The position numbers were made by a program, and so were the translations under genes. A model generated the notes under the pieces. That model ran no database searches, had not been told where the DNA came from, and saw nothing but the letters and a program-made list of their open reading frames with translations. Positions 8,602 through 17,463 of a stretch of 64,000 nt of DNA are shown here, one piece after another (position 1 is the first letter of the stretch; each line of letters begins with the position of its first letter). This DNA comes from CAYMWF01 sp964394085 [NCBI: uncultured Gemmatimonadota bacterium] (lineage in GTDB: Bacteria; GCA-2686955; CAYMWF01). The stretch covers positions 9,071-73,070 of the forward strand of contig CAYMWF010000025.1 of the NCBI GenBank assembly GCA_964394085.1. Reading direction: 5' to 3'.

Positions 8602-9368
8602 AGAGAAGGGCCGGGAAAAAAGCGGCAATCGCCGGAGCCGTATTTCTTGCAGCGATTCTGCTTTTCGTTTTCACGCCGGATGCCGCCGCCCAGGCGCTTC
8701 CGAAAATAACCCTCGGCCTGGACAAGGTCGAAGAGCCCGAAGAGTTTTCGGTAGCGCTCCAGATCCTGATTCTGCTCACGGTCCTGTCGCTGGCGCCGGC
8801 AATCCTGGTGCTTACGACTTCATTTACCAGGATACTGGTGATCTTTTCGTTCCTGCGCCATGCGCTCGCGACCCAGCAGATGCCGCCGAACCAGATCCTG
8901 GTGGGGCTCTCGCTTTTCCTTACTTTCTTCGTTATGAAGCCGGTATTCCACGAGATGAATGAAACGGGAATAAAACCTTATCTGGCCAGTGAAATAACCC
9001 AGACGGAAGCGCTGAAACGCGCGGAAGTGCCTCTGAGGGAATTCATGCTCAGAAATGTGCGCGAGAAGGATCTCGGGCTCTTCATAAGCCTTTCCGGCGG
9101 AACGAAACCGAACGGGCCGGAGGATCTTTCGCTCTTCCAGATCATTCCGGCGTTCGTAATCAGCGAGCTTCGCATCGCGTTCCAGATAGGATTCCTGATC
9201 TATGTTCCTTTTCTCGTGGTGGACATGATCGTTTCAAGTGTTCTCATGTCGATGGGTATGCTGATGCTGCCCCCCATCGTAATCTCGCTGCCGTTCAAGA
9301 TCCTGCTCTTCGTGCTGACCGACGGGTGGTATCTGCTCACCCGTTCTCTTGTAGGCAGTTTTTCTTAG
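8598..9368 (+). CDS. fliP: Flagellar type III export gate protein FliP
   Basis: FliP is the main pore subunit of the FliPQR export gate. The 256-residue protein has a cleavable signal peptide (basic MKRRAGKK, hydrophobic core, then AAAQA near residue 33). The membrane part carries the family signatures SFTRILVIFSFLRHALATQ, MPPNQILVGLSLFLTFFVM and SELRIAFQIGFLIYVPFLVV, and ends in MLPPIVISLPFKILLFV. ATG overlaps the fliO stop. Length and motifs are normal. Confidence 0.97.
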   Translation: MKRRAGKKAAIAGAVFLAAILLFVFTPDAAAQALPKITLGLDKVEEPEEFSVALQILILLTVLSLAPAILVLTTSFTRILVIFSFLRHALATQQMPPNQILVGLSLFLTFFVMKPVFHEMNETGIKPYLASEITQTEALKRAEVPLREFMLRNVREKDLGLFISLSGGTKPNGPEDLSLFQIIPAFVISELRIAFQIGFLIYVPFLVVDMIVSSVLMSMGMLMLPPIVISLPFKILLFVLTDGWYLLTRSLVGSFS

Positions 9369-9382
9369 CGGAGGTGCGTGCC

Positions 9383-9652
9383 ATGACGGAAGAATTCATC
9401 GTAACGATTGCAAAAAGCGCGCTCACGACAACTTTTTTCAGCGCTCTTCCGATGCTGGCGGCGGGGCTCACGGCGGGGCTGCTCGTCGGCATCCTCCAGG
9501 CCGTGACCCAGGTTCATGAAATGACGCTCACTTTTATACCGAAGATTCTGGCTGTCGGAGTGTCGCTGATGCTGTTTCTTCCATGGATCATGCACACGCT
9601 CATGGCCTTCACCAGCAAGGTGTTCAATACGATACCATCGATCGCCCTATGA
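9383..9652 (+). CDS. fliQ: Flagellar type III export gate protein FliQ
   Basis: FliQ is the small two-helix component of the export gate. The 89-residue protein has two transmembrane segments around residues 15-38 and 50-75, and the conserved GLLVGILQAVTQVHEMTLTF with FIPKILAV. The ATG at 9383 follows GCGGAGGTG; an upstream in-frame GTG would extend into fliP and is not needed. The stop overlaps the fliR start (CTATGATG). Confidence 0.96.
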   Translation: MTEEFIVTIAKSALTTTFFSALPMLAAGLTAGLLVGILQAVTQVHEMTLTFIPKILAVGVSLMLFLPWIMHTLMAFTSKVFNTIPSIAL

Positions 9653-10434
9653 TGACGGACTGGCTCACCATATCGCTCGATCAGCTTTGCAGGTTCGCGA
9701 TAGTCTTCCTGCGGGTCAGCATAGTTCTGTCGCTTGCGCCCATTTTCAATTCACGCAGCTTTCCGACGACGGCGAGACTCGGGTTCGCCCTGATCCTGTC
9801 TTTTCTCCTTTCAGGCGTGGTCGAAGCCCCTTCCCTCCTCGGCATGGGAGCCGGAGATATCGTGCTTATGGGAGTCAGGGAACTCTTAGCGGGAGCCCTG
9901 TTCGGATTTTCCATCCACCTGCTTTTCGTCGGCGTCCAGATCGCCGGACAGGTGACCGGGATGATGATGGGCTTCGCCATCGTGAACGTGTTCGATCCGC
10001 AGTCGCAGTCGCAGACATCCCTGATCAGCCAGTTCAAGTACATCCTCGCGCTCCTTCTCTTCCTCGCCCTGAACGGTCATCACTTTGTCATCGAGGGGCT
10101 CGTGCAGAGCTTCTCGCTGCTTCCCGTCGGGACGGCGACCATGTCGGTCGCCGCGGTCGAGATGCTGATCGAACGGAGCAGCGAAGTGTTCGTTATCGCC
10201 ATGAAGATCGCGGCGCCCGGAATGGTTTCTCTGCTGGTGCTCGACGTCGCCCTGGGCCTGATCGCGAAAACGGTTCCCCAGATGAACATCTTCATCGTCG
10301 GGTTTCCGCTCAAGATCGGGCTGGGAATGATAAGCCTCGGCTTCTCCCTGCCCTTCATCGTGATCCTCTTCAGGGGGATGTGGTTGTCGGTGCAGACAGG
10401 CAGCACGGCTCTACTTAGAGCCATGGGAGTATAA
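9649..10434 (+). CDS. fliR: Flagellar type III export gate protein FliR
   Basis: FliR completes the FliP5Q4R1 export gate. The 261-residue protein is very hydrophobic with about six membrane segments. Recognisable parts are FLRVSIVLSLAPIFNSRSFP (residues 19-38), GVRELLAGALFGF, GQVTGMMMGFAIVNVFDPQS and the late VPQMNIFIVGFPLKI. The start is ATG 9649 (or the adjacent ATG 9652), overlapping the fliQ stop. flhB follows after 3 bp. Confidence 0.95.
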   Translation: MMTDWLTISLDQLCRFAIVFLRVSIVLSLAPIFNSRSFPTTARLGFALILSFLLSGVVEAPSLLGMGAGDIVLMGVRELLAGALFGFSIHLLFVGVQIAGQVTGMMMGFAIVNVFDPQSQSQTSLISQFKYILALLLFLALNGHHFVIEGLVQSFSLLPVGTATMSVAAVEMLIERSSEVFVIAMKIAAPGMVSLLVLDVALGLIAKTVPQMNIFIVGFPLKIGLGMISLGFSLPFIVILFRGMWLSVQTGSTALLRAMGV

Positions 10435-10437
10435 AAC

Positions 10438-11505
10438 GTGCCTGAAGGCAGTCTACAGGAACGAACAGAGCAGGCGACTCCGAAAAAACGCCGCGAATCC
10501 CGCCAGAAGGGCCAGGTGGCGAAAAGCATGGAGGTGAACTCCTTTGCCGTGCTGCTTGCCGGAGCCATCTGCATTTCTTTCCTGGGGGGTTACGTCGGAA
10601 CCGGGATCCTGACCATATTCGACCATGTATTCAGGAACGCGTTCAGCCTTGGTCTGAACACCGGCACCCTGCAGAACCTGTACATGACGGTAGCAGGAAA
10701 ATTCGCGCTCATCTTCGCCCCCGTCGCCCTGCTGCTGGCACTGGCCGCCCTGGGCAGCAACCTGCTCCAGATAGGTTTCGTGTTCAGCGCCGATCCCCTT
10801 ACCCCGAAACTTGAAAAAATCAGCCCCCTCAAGGGATTCGAACGGATCGTCTCCAAGAGTACCCTCATGGAGCTTCTGAAAAGCTTCCTGAAGATAGGCG
10901 CGGTGGGCCTGGTCGCTTGGCTGACGATCAAAGGCGAGCTGGAGAACTTCTTTCCTCTCGTGGATGAAAGCCTCTTCGCGCTGGTCGCCATGATCAGGCA
11001 TTCGATACTGCTCATCCTCACCAGGGTGATTCTCGTCCTTGCGGTCATCGCGCTGCTCGACTTCGCGTTCCAGCGCCAGCGGCACGAAGAGAAGCTGAAG
11101 ATGACGAAGCAGGAAGTGAAAGAAGAATACAAAGAAACCGAAGGGGATCCTCTCATAAAGAGCAGAGCCCGCTCCATCGCAAGGCAGCTCGCGATGAGCA
11201 GGATGATGCAGGACGTGCCTGATGCGGATGTTGTAGTCACCAACCCGACCAGGCTCGCGGTAGCCATCTCATACAAGGATGAATCGATGCAGGCTCCGGT
11301 GGTGGTGGCCAAGGGAGCGGAAAAGATGGCGGCAAGAATCAGGGAGATAGCCCGGAACCACGACGTTCCGATAATGGAGAACAAGCCCCTGGCCCAGGTT
11401 CTCTACAGGGAAGTGGAGATCGGCGACTCGATTCCGGCCAGGCTTTACGAAGCGGTGGCCGAGGTCCTGGCTTACGTATACATGCTTAAAAAGAGAAGGG
11501 CTTAA
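10438..11505 (+). CDS. flhB: Flagellar export switch protein FlhB, with NPTR instead of NPTH
   Basis: FlhB controls export substrate specificity by self-cleavage of its cytoplasmic domain. The 355-residue protein has the N-terminal ERTEQATPKKRRESRQKGQV signature, four membrane segments (about 33-55, 87-112, 150-165, 185-210) and the cytoplasmic FlhB_C domain. The autocleavage motif at residues 269-272 reads Asn-Pro-Thr-Arg; most family members have His at the last position. The catalytic Asn and Pro are kept, so cleavage is probably retained. Start is GTG 10438; flhA begins at the next base after its stop. Confidence 0.96.
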   Translation: MPEGSLQERTEQATPKKRRESRQKGQVAKSMEVNSFAVLLAGAICISFLGGYVGTGILTIFDHVFRNAFSLGLNTGTLQNLYMTVAGKFALIFAPVALLLALAALGSNLLQIGFVFSADPLTPKLEKISPLKGFERIVSKSTLMELLKSFLKIGAVGLVAWLTIKGELENFFPLVDESLFALVAMIRHSILLILTRVILVLAVIALLDFAFQRQRHEEKLKMTKQEVKEEYKETEGDPLIKSRARSIARQLAMSRMMQDVPDADVVVTNPTRLAVAISYKDESMQAPVVVAKGAEKMAARIREIARNHDVPIMENKPLAQVLYREVEIGDSIPARLYEAVAEVLAYVYMLKKRRA

Positions 11506-13605
11506 ATGGCAGGCGAAACCCAGGGAAGCAGCGTACTAGACTTCATAGTCAAACGGAGCGACATCCTGATCGCCGTGGGAATCATCTCGATCATCGGCGT
11601 GATGATCATCCCGCTGCCTCCTTACGTGCTGGACCTCCTCCTTTCGTTCTCGATTACATTCGCACTCGTCGTCCTGCTCGTAACGCTCTACACCTATGAG
11701 CCGCTGGAATTATCGGTATTCCCCGGCCTCCTGCTCGTCCTGACCCTCTACCGCCTGGCCCTCAACGTGGCGTCCACGCGGCTCATCCTGCTGAAAGCGG
11801 AGCCGGGCAAGGTGATCTCGTCCTTCGGAGAATTCGTTGTCGGAGGCAATTACGTTGTCGGTCTCGTGATTTTCATCATCCTCGTGGTGATCCAGTTCGT
11901 GGTGATCACCAAGGGCGCGGGACGGATCGCCGAAGTTTCCGCCAGGTTCACTCTCGATGCCATGCCCGGCAAGCAGATGGCGATCGACGCCGATCTGAAC
12001 GCGGGGCTGATCGACGAAGAGGCCGCCCGGACCCGGAGAGCCACGATATCGAGGGAAGCCGACTTCTACGGAGCGATGGACGGTGCCAGCAAGTTCGTCC
12101 GCGGCGACGCCATCGCCGGCATCATCATCACTCTCATCAACATACTCGGCGGTTTCATCATCGGGATGGCCCAGCGGGGTCTTTCCATGGGCGAGGCCCT
12201 CGAAACCTATACCATTCTCACGGTCGGAGACGGGCTCGTCAGCCAGATTCCCGCGCTTCTCATTTCAACGGCGGCGGGCATCATCATATCCCGGGCAGCT
12301 TCGGATTCGAATCTCGGAACCGACATGATCAACCAGCTCTTCGCGCAACCCAGGGCTATCCTGATCGCCGCCTTCCTCCTCATGGTTCTGGGCATTATTC
12401 CGGGTCTGCCCACCACTCCATTCTTTATCCTGGCGGGCACTTCGGGCGCCGTCGGACTGCTTCTCGTCCAGTCCAAAAGCCGGAGCGAAAAGGAAAAAAT
12501 CAGGGAGACAAAAGCCCGGGAGGAGGAGGCGGAGAGGGATCGGGAGGCATCGAGGGAAAGTGCGGAGGCCGTCCTCGCGGACCTGCTCAGGGTCGAGCGG
12601 ATGGAACTCGAAATCGGATACGGCCTGATTCCCCTCGTGGACCGATCGCAGAAAGGCGACCTTCTCGACAGGATAACCCTCATCCGCAAACAGATAGCAT
12701 CGGAACTCGGCCTCCTGGTTCCTCTCATCCGGATCAGGGACAATATCCAGCTCAAGCCGAGCCAGTACAGCATCAAGATCCGGGGTGACGAGGTGGCGGC
12801 GGGTGAAATGGTGATGAACCATTTCATGGCCCTCGATCCCGGCCTGGCGAAAGGCAAGATCGAAGGCATTCCAACCAAGGAACCCGTATTCGGGCTCGAT
12901 GCCATATGGGTACACAGAAAGAACCGCGACCGGGCCGAGCGTCTCGGCTACACGGTGATCGAACCGGCGGCCGTGCTGGCCACGCACCTTACGGAAGTCA
13001 TAAAAAGCAGCGCCGCCGAACTGCTGACCCGCCAGGATGTAAAGGACCTGGTCGAGAATATTCAGGAAGAAAATCCGGCTCTCGTGGAAGAGCTGGTTCC
13101 CGCGCAGCTGACTTACGGCAGCCTTCAGCGAATCCTGCAGCATCTGCTCCAGGAAAAAGTCCCGATAAGGAATCTCCAGACGATTCTGGAAACCATCTCG
13201 GAAACCGTGACCCTCAGCACGGATATCGAGTTCATATCGGAGATGGTCCGCCGTTCGCTGTCCCGTTCTATAATCAATCCGCTCCTTACGGGCGAGGGTG
13301 TTCTGGAGGTTGTCACGCTGAGCCCGGATCTCGAGCAGGTCCTTGCGGGAGCGATCAAAGATGTACAGGGAGGCCGCGCCATAGTCCTGGAACCCGATGT
13401 TTCGGCCGGCATCATGCGAAATGTCGCTGAAGCCCTTGAAAAACTGATCAGAGAACAGAAGGCGCCCGTGATACTGACATCGCCGGCAACGAGACTCTAT
13501 TTATGGAAACTGCTGTCGCCGATGGTGCCGAATCTCGCCGTAATCTCCTACAACGAGATTCCAGCCAACATTCCCGTGAATTCGGAGAAGATGGTGAAGG
13601 TATAG
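11506..13605 (+). CDS. flhA: Flagellar export ring protein FlhA
   Basis: FlhA forms the nonameric ring of the export apparatus that couples proton flow to secretion. The 699-residue protein has the FHIPEP-family membrane half (about residues 15-335) with PLPPYVLDLLLSFSITFALV, SVFPGLLLVLTLYRLALNVA and FTLDAMPGKQMAIDADLNAG. The cytoplasmic half (about 355-699) has the late QRILQHLLQEKVPIRNLQTI. Length is typical. It directly follows flhB and is followed by flhF, the usual order. Confidence 0.97.
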   Translation: MAGETQGSSVLDFIVKRSDILIAVGIISIIGVMIIPLPPYVLDLLLSFSITFALVVLLVTLYTYEPLELSVFPGLLLVLTLYRLALNVASTRLILLKAEPGKVISSFGEFVVGGNYVVGLVIFIILVVIQFVVITKGAGRIAEVSARFTLDAMPGKQMAIDADLNAGLIDEEAARTRRATISREADFYGAMDGASKFVRGDAIAGIIITLINILGGFIIGMAQRGLSMGEALETYTILTVGDGLVSQIPALLISTAAGIIISRAASDSNLGTDMINQLFAQPRAILIAAFLLMVLGIIPGLPTTPFFILAGTSGAVGLLLVQSKSRSEKEKIRETKAREEEAERDREASRESAEAVLADLLRVERMELEIGYGLIPLVDRSQKGDLLDRITLIRKQIASELGLLVPLIRIRDNIQLKPSQYSIKIRGDEVAAGEMVMNHFMALDPGLAKGKIEGIPTKEPVFGLDAIWVHRKNRDRAERLGYTVIEPAAVLATHLTEVIKSSAAELLTRQDVKDLVENIQEENPALVEELVPAQLTYGSLQRILQHLLQEKVPIRNLQTILETISETVTLSTDIEFISEMVRRSLSRSIINPLLTGEGVLEVVTLSPDLEQVLAGAIKDVQGGRAIVLEPDVSAGIMRNVAEALEKLIREQKAPVILTSPATRLYLWKLLSPMVPNLAVISYNEIPANIPVNSEKMVKV

Positions 13606-13606
13606 T

Positions 13607-14887
13607 ATGAAAATCAAAACATTCAGAGGGAAGAATCTCGGGGACGTTCTCTCCCGGGTCAGAAATGAACTTGGAGAAAACGCCGTTATCCTGGACACGA
13701 AAACTCTTTCAGGTTCGGTCCTCGAAGTATCGGCCGGTGTTGAAAACGACACTGCCGTCGAGCGGGACCGTCCTCCCCGGTTTCAACGAACGGAGAACCT
13801 CCCGCAGAGGATCGTCGGGACAGGGGAACAGGATTACCGGGCCGCGGAAGAGATGCCGGCCGGATCTCCGTCACCCCGCATCCGTCCGGCAGTGTTTCCG
13901 CGGATCGTTACGGAGCAGAAACGTTCCGCACAACCCGCTGCCGGGATTGGGGACGTGCAGAACTCTCCCGGGATCGTCGATATCGATCGCAGGTTGATAG
14001 AAATAGAGAAAAAAATCGGCGGCACCCCGGATACGGGCGTCAAAGGCGACATTCCGCCAAAGACTCCCCCGCTTCCGCCGGGCGGAGACCCGGAATTCCT
14101 CAGGTGGATGCGCGAACGGGAAATCGACCCGTCATTATACAAGGCTTCGGGAGCCGAGACGACCCGCGATGCTTCGCTCGAGACAAAAATCGCGGTATTC
14201 CGCAAAGCGCTGACGGGCAAACTGCGGGTGGCCCCGGTTTTCACCTCGCCCGGGCGGGACGGACCGATGAAGATGGCCCTGGTGGGCCCGACCGGTTCGG
14301 GAAAAACCACGACAATAGCGAAACTCGCTTCATGGCTTACAATCAAGAAGAGGAAAAAAGTCGCGCTTCTGACACTCGATACATTCCGCATAGGGGCGGC
14401 TCGCCAGCTGGAGACTTATGCCGAGATACTGCAGATACCCTTCAGCGTGGTCAGAGATGCGGAAAGCATCCGCTTCGCCCTGGGCTCTTTCGGCAGCCGC
14501 GACGTGATCCTTATCGACACCACGGGCCGGAATCCCTATCGAACGGAGGAGATACAGCATCTCACACGGATGCTGAAAGCGACCCGCGTGGATGAAATAC
14601 ACATAACTCTCCCTGCCACGCATACATACCGTTATCTCAGAGCGGCATGGCTGAGTTACCGGAGAACCGGCGGGGACCGGCTTATCGTGACCAAGCTCGA
14701 CGAAGCTCCGGCATGCGGACAGCTGTTGAACCTGGTCCGGGAGTTCAATCCCCAGTTCACGTTTCAGACATTCGGCCAGATGGTGCCCGATGATTTCCGT
14801 CCGGCCGATCCGGCACGGATCGTCAATCGGATATTTGGAGCAGGAGACCATGCAAGATCAGGCGCAGCTGTTACGTCGGCAAGTTGA
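13607..14887 (+). CDS. flhF: Flagellar placement GTPase FlhF (SRP-type)
   Basis: FlhF is an SRP54-family GTPase that sets the site of flagellar assembly, usually a cell pole. The N-terminal B domain starts with KIKTFRGKNLGDVLSRVRNE. A Pro-rich linker spans about residues 55-165. The NG domain has P-loop GPTGSGKT (227-234), DTFRIGAARQLETYA, DTTGRNPYR and the TKLDEA specificity loop. The 426-residue length is normal. It overlaps flhG by 38 bp. Confidence 0.95.
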   Translation: MKIKTFRGKNLGDVLSRVRNELGENAVILDTKTLSGSVLEVSAGVENDTAVERDRPPRFQRTENLPQRIVGTGEQDYRAAEEMPAGSPSPRIRPAVFPRIVTEQKRSAQPAAGIGDVQNSPGIVDIDRRLIEIEKKIGGTPDTGVKGDIPPKTPPLPPGGDPEFLRWMREREIDPSLYKASGAETTRDASLETKIAVFRKALTGKLRVAPVFTSPGRDGPMKMALVGPTGSGKTTTIAKLASWLTIKKRKKVALLTLDTFRIGAARQLETYAEILQIPFSVVRDAESIRFALGSFGSRDVILIDTTGRNPYRTEEIQHLTRMLKATRVDEIHITLPATHTYRYLRAAWLSYRRTGGDRLIVTKLDEAPACGQLLNLVREFNPQFTFQTFGQMVPDDFRPADPARIVNRIFGAGDHARSGAAVTSAS

Positions 14888-15701
14888 GCAGACGATGCCG
14901 TCGGCCGGTCAGTCACGCACCGCAGGCACACCGATAATCACCGTGACGAGCGGCAAAGGCGGAGTCGGTAAAACTTCGATCGCGGTCAACCTTGCGACGG
15001 CCCTCGCCTCGTTCCCGTTCGATGTATTCCTGGCCGACGCGGATGTAGGCTTCAACGGTTTCGACGCCTCCATGGGGATCGACAGCAGCGGTAGCCTGGA
15101 GGATGAATACCCCGACCCGGACAGGATTCAGAAGAGAATCGTGGAAGGACCCCTGGGAATGAAAATCCTGCCGGCTCCGAAAGAAGATCCCTTCGTGACG
15201 GAGTCGGACCGGGTCTACAGGGACAATCTCGTAAGATGTCTGAAATTTCTCGCGGGATCTGGGGATGTGGCCGTCATCGACACGCCGGGAGGCGCGGGAA
15301 GATGGAATATCGAATTCACGCTCCTGGCCGACCTGGTCCTCCTCGTCACATCTTGCGATCCGGCATCGATCGCGGATACGGCCGGCATGTTCCGGTTCCT
15401 GGAACGCCGCATTTCGCCGGATCGGGTGAGGCTGGTGGCCAATATGGTCGCAACGGAAGACGATCTCGACAGGATCGAGGAATTGTCACGGACGATCAGA
15501 AAAAATTCCTCCGGCAAAGCAAGTGTCGGCTTCGCTCCATTCATCCGAAAAGATGCAACCGTAGAGGATGCGATAAAGCGACGGGAGATCTTTCTGCTCG
15601 AATATCCTGAAAGCGATGCGTCCAGCGATATTCTCCTGCTTGCGGATTACATTGTCAGGTTTCTTGAACTCGTTTCGCCCGGCTATCGGGAAGGTGTGTG
15701 A
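14850..15701 (+). CDS. flhG: Flagellar number regulator FlhG/FleN (MinD-type ATPase)
   Basis: FlhG (FleN/YlxH) is a ParA/MinD-family ATPase that limits flagellar number and regulates FlhF. Start at ATG 14850 gives 283 residues with the N-terminal DQAQLLRR peptide that in the family stimulates FlhF GTPase. The deviant Walker A SGKGGVGKT (residues 34-42), DADVGFNGFDASMGI, and Walker B VAVIDTPGGAG follow. The MinD membrane-targeting helix is not obvious at the C-terminus. It is encoded between flhF and fliA. Confidence 0.93.
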   Translation: MQDQAQLLRRQVEQTMPSAGQSRTAGTPIITVTSGKGGVGKTSIAVNLATALASFPFDVFLADADVGFNGFDASMGIDSSGSLEDEYPDPDRIQKRIVEGPLGMKILPAPKEDPFVTESDRVYRDNLVRCLKFLAGSGDVAVIDTPGGAGRWNIEFTLLADLVLLVTSCDPASIADTAGMFRFLERRISPDRVRLVANMVATEDDLDRIEELSRTIRKNSSGKASVGFAPFIRKDATVEDAIKRREIFLLEYPESDASSDILLLADYIVRFLELVSPGYREGV

Positions 15702-15704
15702 ATT

Positions 15705-16499
15705 ATGTCAGCCAGCGCAAACGCGAAAGAAAAGAACGTCAGTAAAGCCTGGAAAGCGTATATGTCGACCGGGAGTATCGAGACCAGGAACAAACTGATC
15801 GAAGAGTACCTTCCTCTCGTTTCCATCATAGCCAGCAAGGTCTCGATCACTCTCCCCGCACATATAGAAGTCGACGATCTCAAGGCGGTGGGCGTCCTCG
15901 GATTGATCAACGCCATCGATCGGTTCGACGCGAGTCGCGGGTTTGCATTTAAAACCTTCGCCCATTCACGGGTGTTCGGCGCCATGATGGACTGGCTGAG
16001 ATCCATGGACTGGGTGCCGCGCACCGTTCGACAGAAAGCGAAATCACTCGAAACAGCCTGCAGCAAGCTGGAACAGGAACTGGGCAGAACCCCGACGGAC
16101 GAGGAACTGGCCCGGGAACTGGATCTCGATGCGAACGAACTGCACAAACTGATGAGTGAGGTGTCGGGTCTCTCGCTCCTTTCGCTGGAGCACAAATTCA
16201 CCTCGGAGAGCGGAGAAGGCTCAGTCACCCTTCTCGATATGGTAGAGAGCACCCATTCGGTGAATCCGATGGAGGAGATGGAGGATGGAGAGTTCAAGAA
16301 ACACCTGACCGAGCAGATCGATGCCCTGCCGGAGAAGGAAAAACTCGTCCTCGCCCTCTACTACTACGAAGAACTGACTCTCAAGGAAATCGGCGCGATA
16401 CTGGAGCTCTCGGAATCCAGGATATCGCAGATCCACACAGCCGCCATAGTAAGGTTGAAAGCGAAGATGGCGGCGCCGACCGGAGTTCTGGTCAAATGA
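15705..16499 (+). CDS. fliA: RNA polymerase sigma-28 factor FliA
   Basis: FliA directs transcription of late flagellar and chemotaxis genes and is held by FlgM until the hook is complete. The 264-residue protein has sigma region 2 (YLPLVSIIASKVS, GLINAIDRFD, FKTFAHSRVFGAMMDWLRS), region 3 with EQELGRTPTDEELA, and region 4 (LPEKEKLVLALYYYEELTLK and a helix-turn-helix at about 235-258). FliA/WhiG-type spacing between regions supports sigma-28 rather than a housekeeping sigma. No flgM gene is visible in the window. Confidence 0.96.
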   Translation: MSASANAKEKNVSKAWKAYMSTGSIETRNKLIEEYLPLVSIIASKVSITLPAHIEVDDLKAVGVLGLINAIDRFDASRGFAFKTFAHSRVFGAMMDWLRSMDWVPRTVRQKAKSLETACSKLEQELGRTPTDEELARELDLDANELHKLMSEVSGLSLLSLEHKFTSESGEGSVTLLDMVESTHSVNPMEEMEDGEFKKHLTEQIDALPEKEKLVLALYYYEELTLKEIGAILELSESRISQIHTAAIVRLKAKMAAPTGVLVK

Positions 16500-16834
16500 C
16501 TCGCCCGATCGAATTGCAGCAGATGATTTCGCAGGCCAAGGCCGCGGAAAAAATGCAGCGGGTCGCTCAGCACCAGCCCGCCGAGGAGCAGAAAAAGTTC
16601 GCCAAAGATCTCGAAGAGAAGTCGAAGCAGGCCACGGAAAAACCGACCGACGCCGAGGGGAGCGAGCAGGCGACGATAAAAGACCGGCAGGATAAAAAGA
16701 ACGAGCGGAAAAAAGATGAGAAAAAAAAGAACCGCAAGAGCGGAAAGCAGAAAAAGGCAGACCCCGAAAAGCATGCGGATGGTCAAAAAGATGAAGATAT
16801 ACCGATCGGAGGAGTCGTCGACATCAGGGCGTAG
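16496..16834 (+). CDS. Small highly charged protein after fliA
   Basis: A 112-residue protein of unknown function. It begins with a helix-forming PIELQQMISQAKAAEKMQR and becomes an almost pure Lys/Glu/Asp/Gln stretch (about residues 28-100), probably a disordered or long single-helix segment. It ends in IPIGGVVDIRA. No signal peptide or membrane segment is present. It overlaps the fliA stop (ATGA), so it is probably translated with it. Small charged proteins occur at this place in other flagellar operons, but I do not recognise a named family. Confidence 0.75.
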   Translation: MTRPIELQQMISQAKAAEKMQRVAQHQPAEEQKKFAKDLEEKSKQATEKPTDAEGSEQATIKDRQDKKNERKKDEKKKNRKSGKQKKADPEKHADGQKDEDIPIGGVVDIRA

Positions 16835-17414
16835 GGGTTATTTCACGGGTTTATTCCTCGTGATCATGACCATTTCAGCCGGATGCGGTCCGAAGGATCT
16901 CCCGCCGGTTACCGAGAGACCGGGAATCGACGTGATGGTCGTTTACGGCGAAGGCACGGAATGCCCGCCGAACCCGGAAGCGATACTCGCTGAAATATTC
17001 GAAACGACACCCGAGTTCTCAGCGGTAAGAATTTACGGAGCGCAGCAGCTGCCGGAGTGGTCCAAGGTTGATCCTCCGGGCGCTTCCCCCTTTCTTCTCT
17101 GCCATATCACCGGTGGGAATCGTTCGTGGAAACGTGGACCGTATATCCCGTGGATCGTCGATTTCCCCTCGATATCGAGTGAGTTCAGGGCCAGGGCGGT
17201 ATATTACCCCCCCGGCGGAACACCCGTCGAAAACTACGATATCAGCGGTGCGAGCCGGCTGCGGCTCGGCATCCGCTTTACACCGGTGAGACCGGCGGAA
17301 TACGAGTTGTGGCCCGGCGAGGCCGCGCTTGCAAGATCCAGAGAAACCGCGTTCCGGAAACTTTGTCTGGAGCTGGGGCGGATGGCGGGACGGCTGTCCC
17401 GGTCGGAGGATTGA
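16791..17414 (+). CDS. Predicted lipoprotein in the flagellar operon
   Basis: Unrecognised 207-residue protein with a basic N-terminus, a hydrophobic segment GYFTGLFLVIMTISAG and a Cys in lipobox context (ISAGC, about residue 32). The mature part is about 175 residues with no known domain that I can name; it contains IRFTPVRPAEYELWPGEAAL near the end. ATGs at 16773, 16779 and 16791 are all possible starts. 16791 gives the most normal signal peptide and a 44-bp overlap with the charged protein upstream. Position suggests an envelope accessory of the flagellum; this is inference. Confidence 0.7.
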   Translation: MKIYRSEESSTSGRRGYFTGLFLVIMTISAGCGPKDLPPVTERPGIDVMVVYGEGTECPPNPEAILAEIFETTPEFSAVRIYGAQQLPEWSKVDPPGASPFLLCHITGGNRSWKRGPYIPWIVDFPSISSEFRARAVYYPPGGTPVENYDISGASRLRLGIRFTPVRPAEYELWPGEAALARSRETAFRKLCLELGRMAGRLSRSED

Positions 17415-17463
17415 TCCGCCGCTCGAAGCCGCTCAGAGGTCAGAGCGGCAGGAGGAAAGGTTC

